A stretch of DNA of 64,000 nt from Glycine soja (Eukaryota > Streptophyta > Magnoliopsida > Fabales > Fabaceae): positions 9,265,656-9,329,655 of the forward strand of contig NC_041011.1 in assembly GCF_004193775.1 (NCBI RefSeq), read 5' to 3'. Position 1 is the first letter of the stretch; every line of letters begins with the position of its first letter. The notes beneath the pieces were generated by a model that made no database searches, was not told the DNA's origin, and was given only the letters and a program-made list of their open reading frames with translations. The translations under genes and the position numbers were made by a program. Of this stretch, positions 22,870 through 34,495 are shown one piece after another.

Positions 22870-23481
22870 TCAATTACTATTTAATAATTCGTAAATAAAA
22901 ATATTTTTTTTAAATAAACTCTTTTATTACTTTTATATATTCATAAATGAATATAGAAATTATTTTTTCAAATTTATAGAGTTGACATCACTAATTGTAG
23001 TAAACTTAAATTAATGACCAAAATCTAAGTTCAATTTTGGTTTTTATTTCTAATAAATGACTATTTCAATTTTTAACAAATTACTATCTCAATAACTTTA
23101 AATAATTTTAAACAAATGAAGAAATTTTAATTTTATAATTCCAAACACTATTTACATAAATATTTAATACTATAAGTGTAATAATATATATACAACTATA
23201 TCAATAAAAAATTACTTGAATAGAAAATACAAATAAACTTATATTTTATAAATAAATAAAAATAATATTTATACATTCATTTTAAAAAAAATTCTTAAAT
23301 TATTTATTAAAAACCAATTTCAAAAACAAATATAATTAATTAAATATAAACACATATAAAATATATAACAATATTTATTTATTAAACAAATATTTTTACA
23401 ACAAAAATATTAATTTATTTTTAATTATAAAAATTTATTCAATTATTATTTAATTAAATATTAGTATAAAAAAAACAAATT
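22870..23481. other. AT-rich region upstream of the PMD pseudogene
   Basis: Very AT-rich, with no coding potential. Presumed promoter side of the PMD gene inside the MULE. Confidence 0.4.
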
Positions 23482-23545
23482 ATACAGATTAACAATTTGT
23501 ATAACTCATGGATTACCATGAGTTATATGGATTGCCAATGGTCGA
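23482..23545. repeat. Right-hand palindromic word cluster of the MULE
   Basis: ACAGATTAACAATTTGTAT, ATGGATTACCATGAG and ATGGATTGCCAATGG are decayed relatives of the TTACGGATTG/CAATCCGTAA words at 17161-17300. The transposon probably ends a little beyond this. Confidence 0.4.
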
Positions 23546-23699
23546 AAATTGTAGAAACAACACAGAGGAGGAGGAAGATGATGAACAATACGCGTGAAGG
23601 AAGAGTGAGAGAGAGGGAGTGCTTTTTAAAATTTCAAGTGAAAAACATTTTCACCACTTCATTTAAATATTGGATATACTAACAATTTTGCTAGGTGGA

Positions 23700-26072
23700 C
23701 AAAGAAAAATCCTCATACTTTTTAATATTGAGCTTGGGCCTAATAATTTAAATAACTAACTAGACCTAAAGAGATAAGTGTTGGCCCAAACTACTAAGTT
23801 AAATTGTTGAATAACAAAATAAGTAGTGTATATTCATGTAAACTTTTAAATTTATATTGTTTAATTAAATGATAATGTTATTTTTAGAAGAATAAATCTG
23901 TGACAAAATGAGGAGGTTAATCTTTTTTAAATTAGTATATATGTGGTAGATAATAGCATTCATGCTACAAGTAACTTATAAATGGTATCAAAAAACATAA
24001 TAAATTTACTTGACATTATAATTCAGTTACCATATATATCTTCTCAAGCCTTGTTCATTTGATACTTTATATATGATGTACTTTGCTTTGTCAATCAATT
24101 TTTATATAAGCCCAGAGCATACCAAAAAAAAAAAAAAACACAAAGGCCAAGAGAAAAATCTCATCTTCTAACTTCTAAGATATAGTAAATATTAGGTTGA
24201 AAAAGGTGCGTACTAGCTAGAGGCCAAAAGATTATGACTGATTACGCTTGTCCTGTTTCTGGGTTAGCTGAATTAATTGGATGTGCTTGGCGAATATCAT
24301 ACAGTTTGTCAAATGAGGAGCATCGTGAGTCGTCTTCACATTCACACGATGCTGCATGATTGTGATTTTTGACAAATCAAAAGAAGGTTCCTTTAATCTT
24401 TAACATTGTTGTCTGGATTGGACTGGTAGGTCTGTCGATTAATGAAGCAATTAACCTCCCAATTAGCTTTTTGGTTAAATGTAATAACTGTGTTTTCAAG
24501 GTTGAACTGGATTAAACGAGTTAAAACTACAACGATCGGGTTAAACTGGGGTTAATTAAAAGTTATCATGAATTATAAAGCTTGACGTAGTGTTAACTTT
24601 TGACCTGCAATGAAAGTGTTATATATGTAAGCTTAGATTAATTTAACAATAAAAATGTACATTAAAATTATATATGCATGTATGTAACCAGTTAAACCTA
24701 TATTGAAAATTTTGACAGTTTGCTTTCCGGTCAGGCTTTGAAAATATAGTGCCTAGTGATCCACATGATGCTGAGTATGAGTTGGGAATGACTTAAATGG
24801 TTCAATTTCCTTTTCTAAATTACTTAAATAGCCCACAAAACCTTAATGTAAGTCTCAATTAAGAATAACAACATACTTATTTATATTTTTGTCAAAAAAG
24901 TCAAGTAGATCATATTTAACTTACGTAATACATTGAAAAGTGCATAAATCTTGTTTTGCGTGTATAAATTAAGTCATTTAATAAATATGATTTTTGGTTT
25001 AATAAGCAGCATATTCTATATTCACGATTTATATAATTGTTCTAATTTTTTTTAAACGTTACTCTATTTTAATAAATTGTGAAAAACAATCACATTAGTC
25101 AAGTAAAAAAGTCCTTGAGTTGGGTCATCTTAACTTTGATTTAATTAACGTATATGGATGAAGATAAGGACAGCTCATTTATACACTTAATGGAAGGAAA
25201 GCTTTCTTTCGTGATATTATTAGTAGCCAAAGTAGGTGAGGGAGTGTGAAAAGGACCACCACCACCATGCCGTGTGTGGATCGATCAATACACACACCCA
25301 CAATAATATTCCTCCAAAAGACACCCACAACCACTTCAATAATTCACCCTTTACCACTAAATCCGTTCTCATTAGAGAAAAATTTGATTAACTTTTGCAA
25401 GAGGCTTTTCCCTATGGTATTGCTACCACTTTTCTTCTAGATATCCCACAACATAATCTTTTCTATCGTAAATAACATATACTATACACCAAATGGAACC
25501 TGAAACTCTGTGCAGGTATATCTCCAGCCGAATGAATATTCAATCTCCAACCTCAAGAAAAAAAAATTAATTGTAAATAATACTAAAAGTGGTCCAATTC
25601 GTGCAGATAAATTAAGCGAGATGGAATATGGGTTGTGAATATACACACATATACCAATACAATAATATAAGCAACCAAAGGAATAAAGAAATGTCCAAAA
25701 GGTGTGTAGTAAAAGAAAACAAAGCCACAAAAAACGCGAATAGCACAAGAATATTATTGAGAAAACGAAAGATAATGACACCGTGTGGACGTTTCATCAC
25801 ACTCTCATCTCATTTGTTATCCAAATTGAAACAAGAAATTTTATTGCCATCGTAGCTCAATTACATTTAGTCTCCATCTTGCATCTTGTAATTTTGCTAT
25901 ATCTGAGACTCTTTTGTCTGCTTCACATTTCTATAGCAAAACGTAAAATAGAAACATCTAACGACCAATTCGTACACAAGGTACACGTACAATAACAACA
26001 GTGGAAGAAGAAATTGGTACCTATAAAAATACACTGGATCGGATCGAGTAGAGTATACATACCACAAGTGTC
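23700..26072. other. Gene-free interval
   Basis: AT-rich intergenic DNA with no gene I can support on either strand. Short open frames here have low-complexity products and no known motif. Confidence 0.45.
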
Positions 26073-26345
26073 AATAACATATTCTTTATTACACTCATTT
26101 TAACACATTTTTTATGATTAGTTTAAATTTATTAAAAACTATAAAATCACATAAAAAAAATAACCATGAATTTTCCAGATTTAATTTTCAATAAATTTTA
26201 GTGACGAAATATTTCATATGTAACTTTTGAAAAATTCATCACTAAAGTTTTTGTAACTTTAGAATTAGTGACGAAAAGGCAATACATCACTAAATTCCGT
26301 CACTAATAAACATATTTAAAAGAGTGTATTAGAAAATATGTTATT
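26073..26345. mobile_element. MITE just downstream of the NHL1/12-like gene
   Basis: Terminal inverted repeats of about 30 bp: the left end begins AATAACATATTCTTTATTAC and the inverted right end AATAACATATTTTCTAATAC. The interior has GTGACGAAAT and its inverse CGTCACTAAT around 26212-26310. No coding capacity. The edge is 26 bp past the stop codon of the neighbouring gene, so it lies in that gene's 3' untranslated or termination region. Confidence 0.65.
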
Positions 26346-26371
26346 AACATTTTTCTTGTCTGAGATTAAGT

Positions 26372-27001
26372 TTAGACACTAACGGAGCACCGTTGGATAA
26401 TCTGGAACTTGATGGCGTTCTCTCCGACGACGATTCCATTGCTGCGGGGTCCAAAGCTGATGAACGCCGGGCAGCGGACGTAGAGGTGGTAGCGGCCGGA
26501 GATGAAGGTGCCGACCTTCCAACGAACCCTACCCTCGGCTCGGATGGTGACGAGGACGTTACCGTTACTCTGGTCCTGGCTGAGGCCGAGGAAATTGAAC
26601 GGCGCGACGGGGATGTTGGTGCCATAAACAAACGGAGACCAAACATTGATCTCTTTATGGCCTTGATATGTCGGAGGGATGGCGGTTCGGTACGTGACCT
26701 GCTGGCTCCGGTAGGTCACGAAGGTTTCGAGGCGATCATAGTAAACACCGATGCGGTCGTTCGGGTTACGCGAGATGAGCGTGACCTGAAAATTCGAAGT
26801 GAGGAAGTTCGCCACGGTGGCGTTGAAGGCGTAGACGGTGACGTCTTGGAGCGTGAAGGTGGGTTTGGTGGGTCTAAGGATTGCCCATATCAAAAGAATT
26901 GTGACCAGCACGATGAAAAGGAACACCACTAAGCACCAGAACACTTGCCGGAAGATCTTCCTCTTCTTCCCCTTGTGGTGCTCGCACTCCTTCACCGACA
27001 T
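26372..27001 (-). CDS. NHL1: NDR1/HIN1-like protein 1/12
   Basis: Single-exon gene for a 209-residue LEA_2-domain membrane protein. A short basic cytosolic tail (HHKGKKRKIFRQ, 8-19) is followed by one transmembrane segment (about 20-42, ending IWAILRPTKP), then the LEA_2 domain with NPNDRIGVYYD (79-89), IPPTYQGHKEINVWSPFVYG (108-127) and a C-terminal CSVSV. Length and motifs match the NHL1/NHL12 group of Arabidopsis. This group is distinct from the NHL10-like protein 14 kb away, which has the YYGPAIPP motif and Cys cluster that this one lacks. Family members are membrane-bound, some at the plasma membrane, and are tied to defence responses; function here is by homology. The coding region is markedly GC-richer than its surroundings. 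I see no disabling change. Confidence 0.94.
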   Translation of the reverse strand: MSVKECEHHKGKKRKIFRQVFWCLVVFLFIVLVTILLIWAILRPTKPTFTLQDVTVYAFNATVANFLTSNFQVTLISRNPNDRIGVYYDRLETFVTYRSQQVTYRTAIPPTYQGHKEINVWSPFVYGTNIPVAPFNFLGLSQDQSNGNVLVTIRAEGRVRWKVGTFISGRYHLYVRCPAFISFGPRSNGIVVGENAIKFQIIQRCSVSV

Positions 27002-27037
27002 GGTCTTTTATTGTTGTTGTTAGTTTCAGAGTGTTGT

Positions 27038-27058
27038 TGTGTGTGTGTGTGTGTGTGT
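27038..27058. repeat. (GT)n microsatellite in the leader of the NHL1/12-like gene
   Basis: About ten GT units (CA on the coding strand), 37-57 bp upstream of the start codon. It is likely to lie in the 5' leader or core promoter. A TATA box was not clear. Confidence 0.8.
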
Positions 27059-29449
27059 TTTTAATGGTAACAAAGAAGAAAAGAACAATGAAGATATTAT
27101 TATTATGGTGGGTGTGAAGGAATTGCGAGGTTCCGTGTGGTGGACGCTTCTAAGAAAGAAAAATGTCTGTGTGTGTGTGTTGTGGGCGCGTTTGGTGTTG
27201 ATTTATTTGCAAGGTAAACTTTTGTATTCGGAGGATGTGATGATAAGATCGTGCTATGTTTTTTAGAGTTGGGGATGGTATTTGAATGGTGGAGGCTGCT
27301 TTTGGTTGTTGAGGACGAATTTTCAGCAAATTACTTTTTTGTTTAGTTTCATTAGAACTGTGTGAATTTGGGAACTATGAGTTTGGTCATTTCGTACGTG
27401 TGCCCCACTACTTATGCAAATCAAAATAAGGTTTTTACTTCAGGTTTTATAGATAAAAAAATGTGATTGGAAAAGTAATTAATTAATTTTTTTGATAAAA
27501 ATTAATAATTGATAAAACTGGTCCTCCATGTAAGTGGGTGTGACCCAAAAACCAACTAGTTTTGTTATTTTCTCTATATGGTCACGAGTGCTTGTTTCTT
27601 ACTATGATGAGTGGAGAGGATCTAATTTGTACTGTGCGTCACGCCTTTACATATAGTACCCGCTTGTAGACATAGGTCGCTAATGACAGTTCATTATTGG
27701 AAACTTACGAACGTAACTTTTATATAAAACAAAAAGTAGATTTAATATCTACTCTCTATGTAGTTTTATTAGTTTTGGCTGTTCTTCTCATGTGGTGAGA
27801 AAATTAACGTTTGAAAAGTTCATGTCCAGAAAATTGTTTCTTGCTATCCTAAATCGTTTCCGACAAAATAAGGTGATAAATTAAATAATTCGGACATATG
27901 ACAACAATTATAGACCATATTTCTTCCCTTGTATTTTATCTCATTTTTCACAAATTTCAATCACAGTAGATATACTAATACTTATTACTAGAGATGATTT
28001 TAGATTTTGATATTGATACACCATAATATATATCTTCGCTCACACTTGCAACTCAGAAAAGTAAAAGTAAAAAAAATGTTTTAACGTGTATTTTTTTTTT
28101 AATTTAAAAAGTAATATAAAGACTGTGATGAAAATAATATATAAAACAATTATTGGATAATTTTTCGTTCGAGAAATTAGACAGCTATTGATGTTACTTA
28201 AAAAACTTGTACTAATCTAAGGTGTATATTCTACGCTTTTGCTTGTCAATGACGTCCCACTCGTCACTCGCCATTTTCATTGTGACATGGATTTCGTCGT
28301 TAATGTTTGATGGTCGTCAAAGTCAATACAGGAGTGCTTTACTTTTGAGTGTTGATTAACCCTCACTCTATTTTGGGTGGATAGATTATACGAATAAAAA
28401 GGTATAGAAAGAAAGTATAATTTTTTTGGGTGCATAAAAGAAAGTATAGTTAAGTTTGATAGATAAGGAAAAAAATGGGGTGAATGTGAGAGGAAAAAGA
28501 AAATAGGTAGATAATGATAACTTTTCTTTACTCTCTGTTAATCAAACTCACAAAGGGACAAAAAGGCAAAAGTGTGAGATTTTAAAACTAGGAATCAGCT
28601 TCCATGATTTGAAACAGTAAAAAAGATACACATTAAAATAGTTATATAGCTAGTAGTAATTTATACTATTCAATCAGTTACATTTATATTTATCTTATTT
28701 TTCATATATTTATATCTTAATTTGTCATAAAAACAAACTTAAGAGTATGATTGCAAAAATAAAAGTTTAATAGACACATGTTATTATTATAATTTTTTTA
28801 CACTAATAATGAATCAGAAATTAGTATTGACATAAATTTTAAAATTATTACTATAAAAATTAACAAATTTATTATTTATAATAATTTATAATTAAATAAT
28901 AGTAAAAAAGTTTACACTATCACTCTATCGGTATTATTTATTCTTTATATAATTAACATTTTTCATTTGAAAGTGGATCAAATTTTATGACAAAATATTA
29001 AATTAGGATTTCCTGTCCAAATATATTAGCTAAAGGCCCTTTCAACATGATAATGCTTGTTTCACGTCATCAAGCAATAGACAAAATTATAATGCAAGTG
29101 TACAAAATGTAGATAAGATTAATCATAATAAAATTATAATTAGCTCTCCTTATTTCTTCCAGAGTCCCATGATGTTTCGGGAATGATCTTGGCTGCTTTC
29201 AGATAACTGTTTAATGGGTGATTGGGAAGAGCACCTTCAAGCGACACGTCTGGGAAATAATAACAAGGCCCTACTCACAAGTTACAACGACCGAAGCTTT
29301 TTAGCTCAGACATACCAACGCATTTTCTAGACATTATTTCTTACTATAAAAATTACAAAAAAAAGTATATAATTATGAGAAAGATAAAAATATATACTCC
29401 TTCTTCATTGTTATAAAATCAGTATTTGATGAATACTTGCCTCTCCGTA

Positions 29450-29690
29450 TTTAATTATAAGATTTAAAAAAAAAATAATTATTTATCAAGTATAATTTTT
29501 TTCTTCTAATTTTTAGATATATTAATTAATTTTTTTCTTATATATCATTATTTAATTATTCTTTCTCTAAACATTAACCAAAAAAAATTAAATAAATAAA
29601 AAAATATAATTAATTTTGGAATCATAAAATAATTAATTGACATATTTAATATGATTAATTAAATTAATTATTTTTATTAAGAAATATGAA
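29450..29690. mobile_element. Stowaway-like MITE fragment
   Basis: Starting with CTCTCCGTATTTAATTATAAGA it shares a long stretch of order and wording with the fuller element at 40139-40425. The right end is missing or too decayed to recognise. Confidence 0.4.
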
Positions 29691-32010
29691 TGGTAAGACA
29701 GAGCCAAGAATAAAGTAATTAAAGTTTGTGTTTTAGGTATACTAACATTTGCTATTAATTTTTTAAAATAAAAAAGTCACACATATAAACTAAAAGATCC
29801 CATATCATTCTTTTCTTTAAAGTAAAAAAAGTTGATTATAATTTTTGTTTTATACTTCACTCCCTGATGGATCAATTCTGATAAATTAATTAAAAATATT
29901 TTATAATTAAGGAGGCAGAGAGTAACACATTTATTGTTTTTTTTTCAATATATATTTTAGAATATACTTGGCAGAACCAAGGCCCATACTACATGCAGTC
30001 GAGCTGATGCAAGAGGGTAAAGAATCAATGCATCTATTTAATCAATGAATCAATTTAACGAATAATATATTTATTGTATCATAACTCTGTAAGACAAAGA
30101 AATCAATTTCCATTTCCATGAATTTAATTCTCCTTGTGTAATCTGTGGGGCCAAACAGAAATTCCTATGGTTTCATCAATTCTGTATAATAGAAACCAAA
30201 CCAGGCACAGGGGGAAACCTTAATTAATTTAGCTTACAAGGTAACACTCCTCTTGTATCTGTATTCCAGTTGAGGGTTAAAAAGTTTAATTTTATTTAAA
30301 AATGAAAACAAAATTTTGAAAGAAAAAAAGATTCATGTCAAATGGGGGATCATGAATTTAGACCCATATGCCTTATCTTAGTTAGCTTCGTTCTATTTTA
30401 GCCAGATACAACCACACTAGCTAGTTTTTCCCTCTGAACTTATTATTATAACTCAAATCTCCATGAAGCTTGTATTATACTCTGTTTTATAACAGAAAGC
30501 TCGTTATAGAAGTGATGATGAAAAGGCACGTGATTTTTCAATCTATTATTTTATAACAAACATGACTTTCGGTATATCAATTATTTATAAGAATGCTAAT
30601 AGAAAACAATTAATATTAATAATATAACCCAAGTCTGGCTTGGACATTATTAAGAATGGGAAATTAAATCTTGGACACTATAGTTAAATACTTCTCCATA
30701 CAACAACAATAATATGAGAAACGTGACAAAAAGCTAGTATGAGTTAAAATAATTTCGCATTGGCAATTCACAACCACACAAAAATCCCCACTAACAAACA
30801 TTTTGTAATTATGAAACTTGAGTAGCCAATTCTATTCGCTGGAACTTGCTTCATGAAGTCTTTATCACATTTGGGTACAGTTGCCTACAAATAACATCTT
30901 AAAGTAATTAACACAAGCACATAAAAGAAAAAACAATTAAAAAAAACGATCGCTCTTTTGTTAGAATTAAACAAACTTAAAATAACTTTCAGATTATTGT
31001 TTCAGAAAAAAAAAAGCATTAACAATTTTGTTATAACTTATAAGCAAAACTTTATTTTAGAGTCTAAGAGTATAAGGGATACTCTAACCCAAATATAATA
31101 GTTTTACAAGATTAAATAAAAGAATAAATAAAGACAAATTACAATATCCATACACCGAAAAAAAATAGTGAACTCTACCCCTCTTTCCTTTAAACTGTGT
31201 TTACAATCTCACCTCTATCAAGTTTAAGATACCAATAATGTTAAAAGGAACACCTTGGAAACATATTATTACACATATTCCAAGTACATGACAGCATGGG
31301 GAAAAAATGTGACACAATTTCTTGTTTTTTTTTTCAGAAAATAAAAATATAATTATAAAACTAGCTACCAGGGGTACCTAAACTCATTTACAAAATGTTT
31401 AAATGACCTCAGCTATACTTCAAACAAATACCCTGCGAGGGTTATATAATATGAAATCATATGCATATGTAACATTTACCAACAGATTACAAAAAATGAC
31501 CTCTTACAAGACCCCAGTATGATTCCTGAGCAATATGTATATTAACAGAGTAATGAACTATCAAATTAGAAAATCCCTGCATATACCACATTGTATTGAA
31601 GACCAACTACCAAAACTCTACAACTACCAACCAGCACGTAGATGTTTATCATAGCAAGGTATAGGATTGAAAATGAGTAGAGTTGATCAGTTTTACAGGA
31701 CTTATTAATATTTAATTCAAAATAAACATTTTTTTAATTTGAACTCGACTGGGTTTAAGATGATGAACAAATCATTAGCTCCAATAACATGCACAAAGAA
31801 TCAAATTTTTTAAATCTTATACATTTCAAATTTTCAATTTATTAGTAGATTTTAGATAAAATGATTATTTAACTTTTTTTAAAAAGAAAAATTAAACTTA
31901 TTCTATTAGTTTTGTAGGTCATGATATATGATAAAAATATAATTACAACCAAAGTCTACATAAATAAAAACTATCACACCCTGAATATATAAAATATAAA
32001 AAATTAAATC

Positions 32011-32013
<3 letters not shown>

Positions 32014-32058
<45 letters not shown>
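32014..32058. repeat. (TA)n microsatellite
   Basis: Uninterrupted TA dinucleotide run of about 45 bp. Confidence 0.95.
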
Positions 32059-32060
<2 letters not shown>

Positions 32061-33503
32061 AATTCAACACATTTCATTCATCAATCAAATTTAATTAATA
32101 GATTATTGAATCAAATTTTAAATTATTTTAAGTCGGTTTAGTTGATTGTCATTCATATCAAGTTATATCCCTTCCGAAGCAGTTCCCACACCCCCATAAT
32201 TAACTGTTTTTTTCTTGTTAAAAGAGAGTTGAAATGGATATAATTAGTACAAATATCATTAGGTAATATCTTAGAATTACCAAATGTTTAAATTGCGTTC
32301 TAAATCTGAGTTGTCACTAAGAAAAAACTTATTACTCTAATTATCTTAATTTTTCAACAAAAAAACAAAACATATAAGATATAACTTATACCTTTGACTC
32401 GAGTTGGTAATCTATCTAAAATGACTTGTCAATATAATATAAGAAATTTCATAAGAATGAAACACTTGTTGAGTTACAAGTGTGAGGTGAAGTCTCACAT
32501 CAGATAGAAGTGAAAAAATTGAACAGCATATAAGATGAAAAGAAAACCCATAAACTTAAGTCTTAAGATTTTGAGTTAGAGTGTAGTGTCAGATTTCCTT
32601 ATAGCACCAAAAAAATATTTTTCTCACACTGATCTGGGGAACCTTAAGTCCTTAACACAAAGAGAGAGAACCTAAACCATTAACTAGACTTACCAACAAC
32701 CAATCTTCCCATGTTTTGCAAAGAAATAGTCCACTTATTTCTCCAAAAGAGATGGACAATATGCTCAATGTCATTTGATTGAATAATTAATCCAACCTCT
32801 TGTTTTAATAAATCCTCCATTTTTGAAAAACATACATGGGATAACAAATCCGGCCTTTCACTATGATTTCAAATAAAAAAGACTCCCCTTCACCTCCATG
32901 ACCAACACGATTCACTATCATACCACTATCTCATTATAACCACACAATTATTCCTATCAAGTGAGGAAAATAATGCTTCGGGTCCATAACCTCGAAATCA
33001 TGACCAACATATTCCCCATTTTTTACATTTCTATATACATGTTGAGTAAACCAAAACAATTGAACACAATTAACATTCTCTATCAAGTACAAATCCCTCC
33101 ACCAAACGTACTGAAATAAAAAGAGGTTGTCTATATGTAGCCTTTACGAAAATACATCATATATTTCCCTACTTATAAGATAAAAGCGAGAACCAAACAA
33201 CTTTAGAATCTACAAGTAATCACCATCCCCATTTACTCCTAAACCACAACAATATTTTGACTAACATTTTTTTCCCCAAATAATCCACACAATTTTAAGA
33301 GTCATCTCCTCCCAAATTACTAAAAAGATCTTTGCAAATCTTTTATGTTATTCAAGACCACCTTTAGTATCTAAAGGAATGGTATATATTCTAATATATA
33401 TAATGTAGAAAATGACTCTTGATTTAAAAAAATCGTACCTATATTTGCTTCTTATTAAAAGGATAGTAAAGACTCAAATATGCAAAATATTAAAGTGAAA
33501 TAC

Positions 33504-33639
33504 AATACATTCTCTATTATTAATTAAAATTTATTAAAAATTATACAATTTTGTAAGACTTGCTTCTTGTTTAATGAGTTTTACTTATAATTTTTAATAA
33601 ATTTAACTAATAATAAAATGTATGCTAAAAAAGTGTATT
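33504..33639. mobile_element. Hairpin MITE
   Basis: The left arm AATACATTCTCTATTATTAA.. and the right arm ..AATAAAATGTATGCT...AGTGTATT are inverted repeats. The central arms AAATTTATTAAAAATTATA and its inverse TATAATTTTTAATAAATTT are nearly perfect. The 26073-26345 MITE contains a similar AAATTTATTAAAAACTATA word, so they may be related. Confidence 0.55.
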
Positions 33640-33917
33640 ACATCATACATTAATACTAACACTCTTATATTAGATCCAAGACTCCGTTCTACCAACTCCT
33701 TAAATCTACATTGTTTACTATTTTCATCTTAGTGTGTTAATGCCTTAAACATTTTTGTTAATTTATCTTAGATTTTATAAGACTTTTTATATAGTAAAAA
33801 ACTAAAGGAGGGTACCGGATGAGTTTCTCTTCGTTGATTTTCTCCCCTTCCTTCTACATAAAAAGTCCTAGAAAAAGACCGCTGGAGACCTTATATGTAT
33901 TCATATACTCCAACGGA

Positions 33918-34019
<102 letters not shown>

Positions 34020-34442
34020 TCCAACGGAAACAAAGGAAAATGAACTCCCATCCAAATGGTATTAAACGCAAATTGATCCAAAAACAGTGTGCATCACACA
34101 TCTTTATCTGTATTTATTGCTTTCATACAATAATTGACATTCCAAGAACTTTCGCTAGGTCTATAATGTATTTGCCGGCTACAAATAAACAAGTTTTTTT
34201 GTTTTTTTTAGGGAAACGAATAAACAAGTTATTCACCGTCTATAATGCAAGCAACACCTACGACCTCATAAAATTATAAGTTGTCTCTCCTTCGCAGTAA
34301 GAAGGACGTTTATTTTGTTTATTAGTTGAAGATTTATGTCAGTCAACTTCACGTTTTGAACGGATTTAATTATTTATAGTGTGTTTAAATTCTCATTGGT
34401 TCAAAGTTTTTGGTCATCAAACAAACAAATAATAATTAATTA

Positions 34443-34444
<2 letters not shown>

Positions 34445-34493
<49 letters not shown>
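34445..34493. repeat. (TA)n microsatellite
   Basis: TA dinucleotide run of about 49 bp in AT-rich DNA. Confidence 0.95.

Positions 34494-34495
<2 letters not shown>

Noticed and set aside
25246..25440. Small Thr-rich plus-strand frame
   Set aside because: Short, no motif, no supporting context.
26344..26932. Plus-strand frame of 179 codons and a minus-strand 100-codon frame over the NHL1/12-like gene
   Set aside because: Antisense and shifted readings of a clearly conserved LEA_2 protein; no family features of their own.
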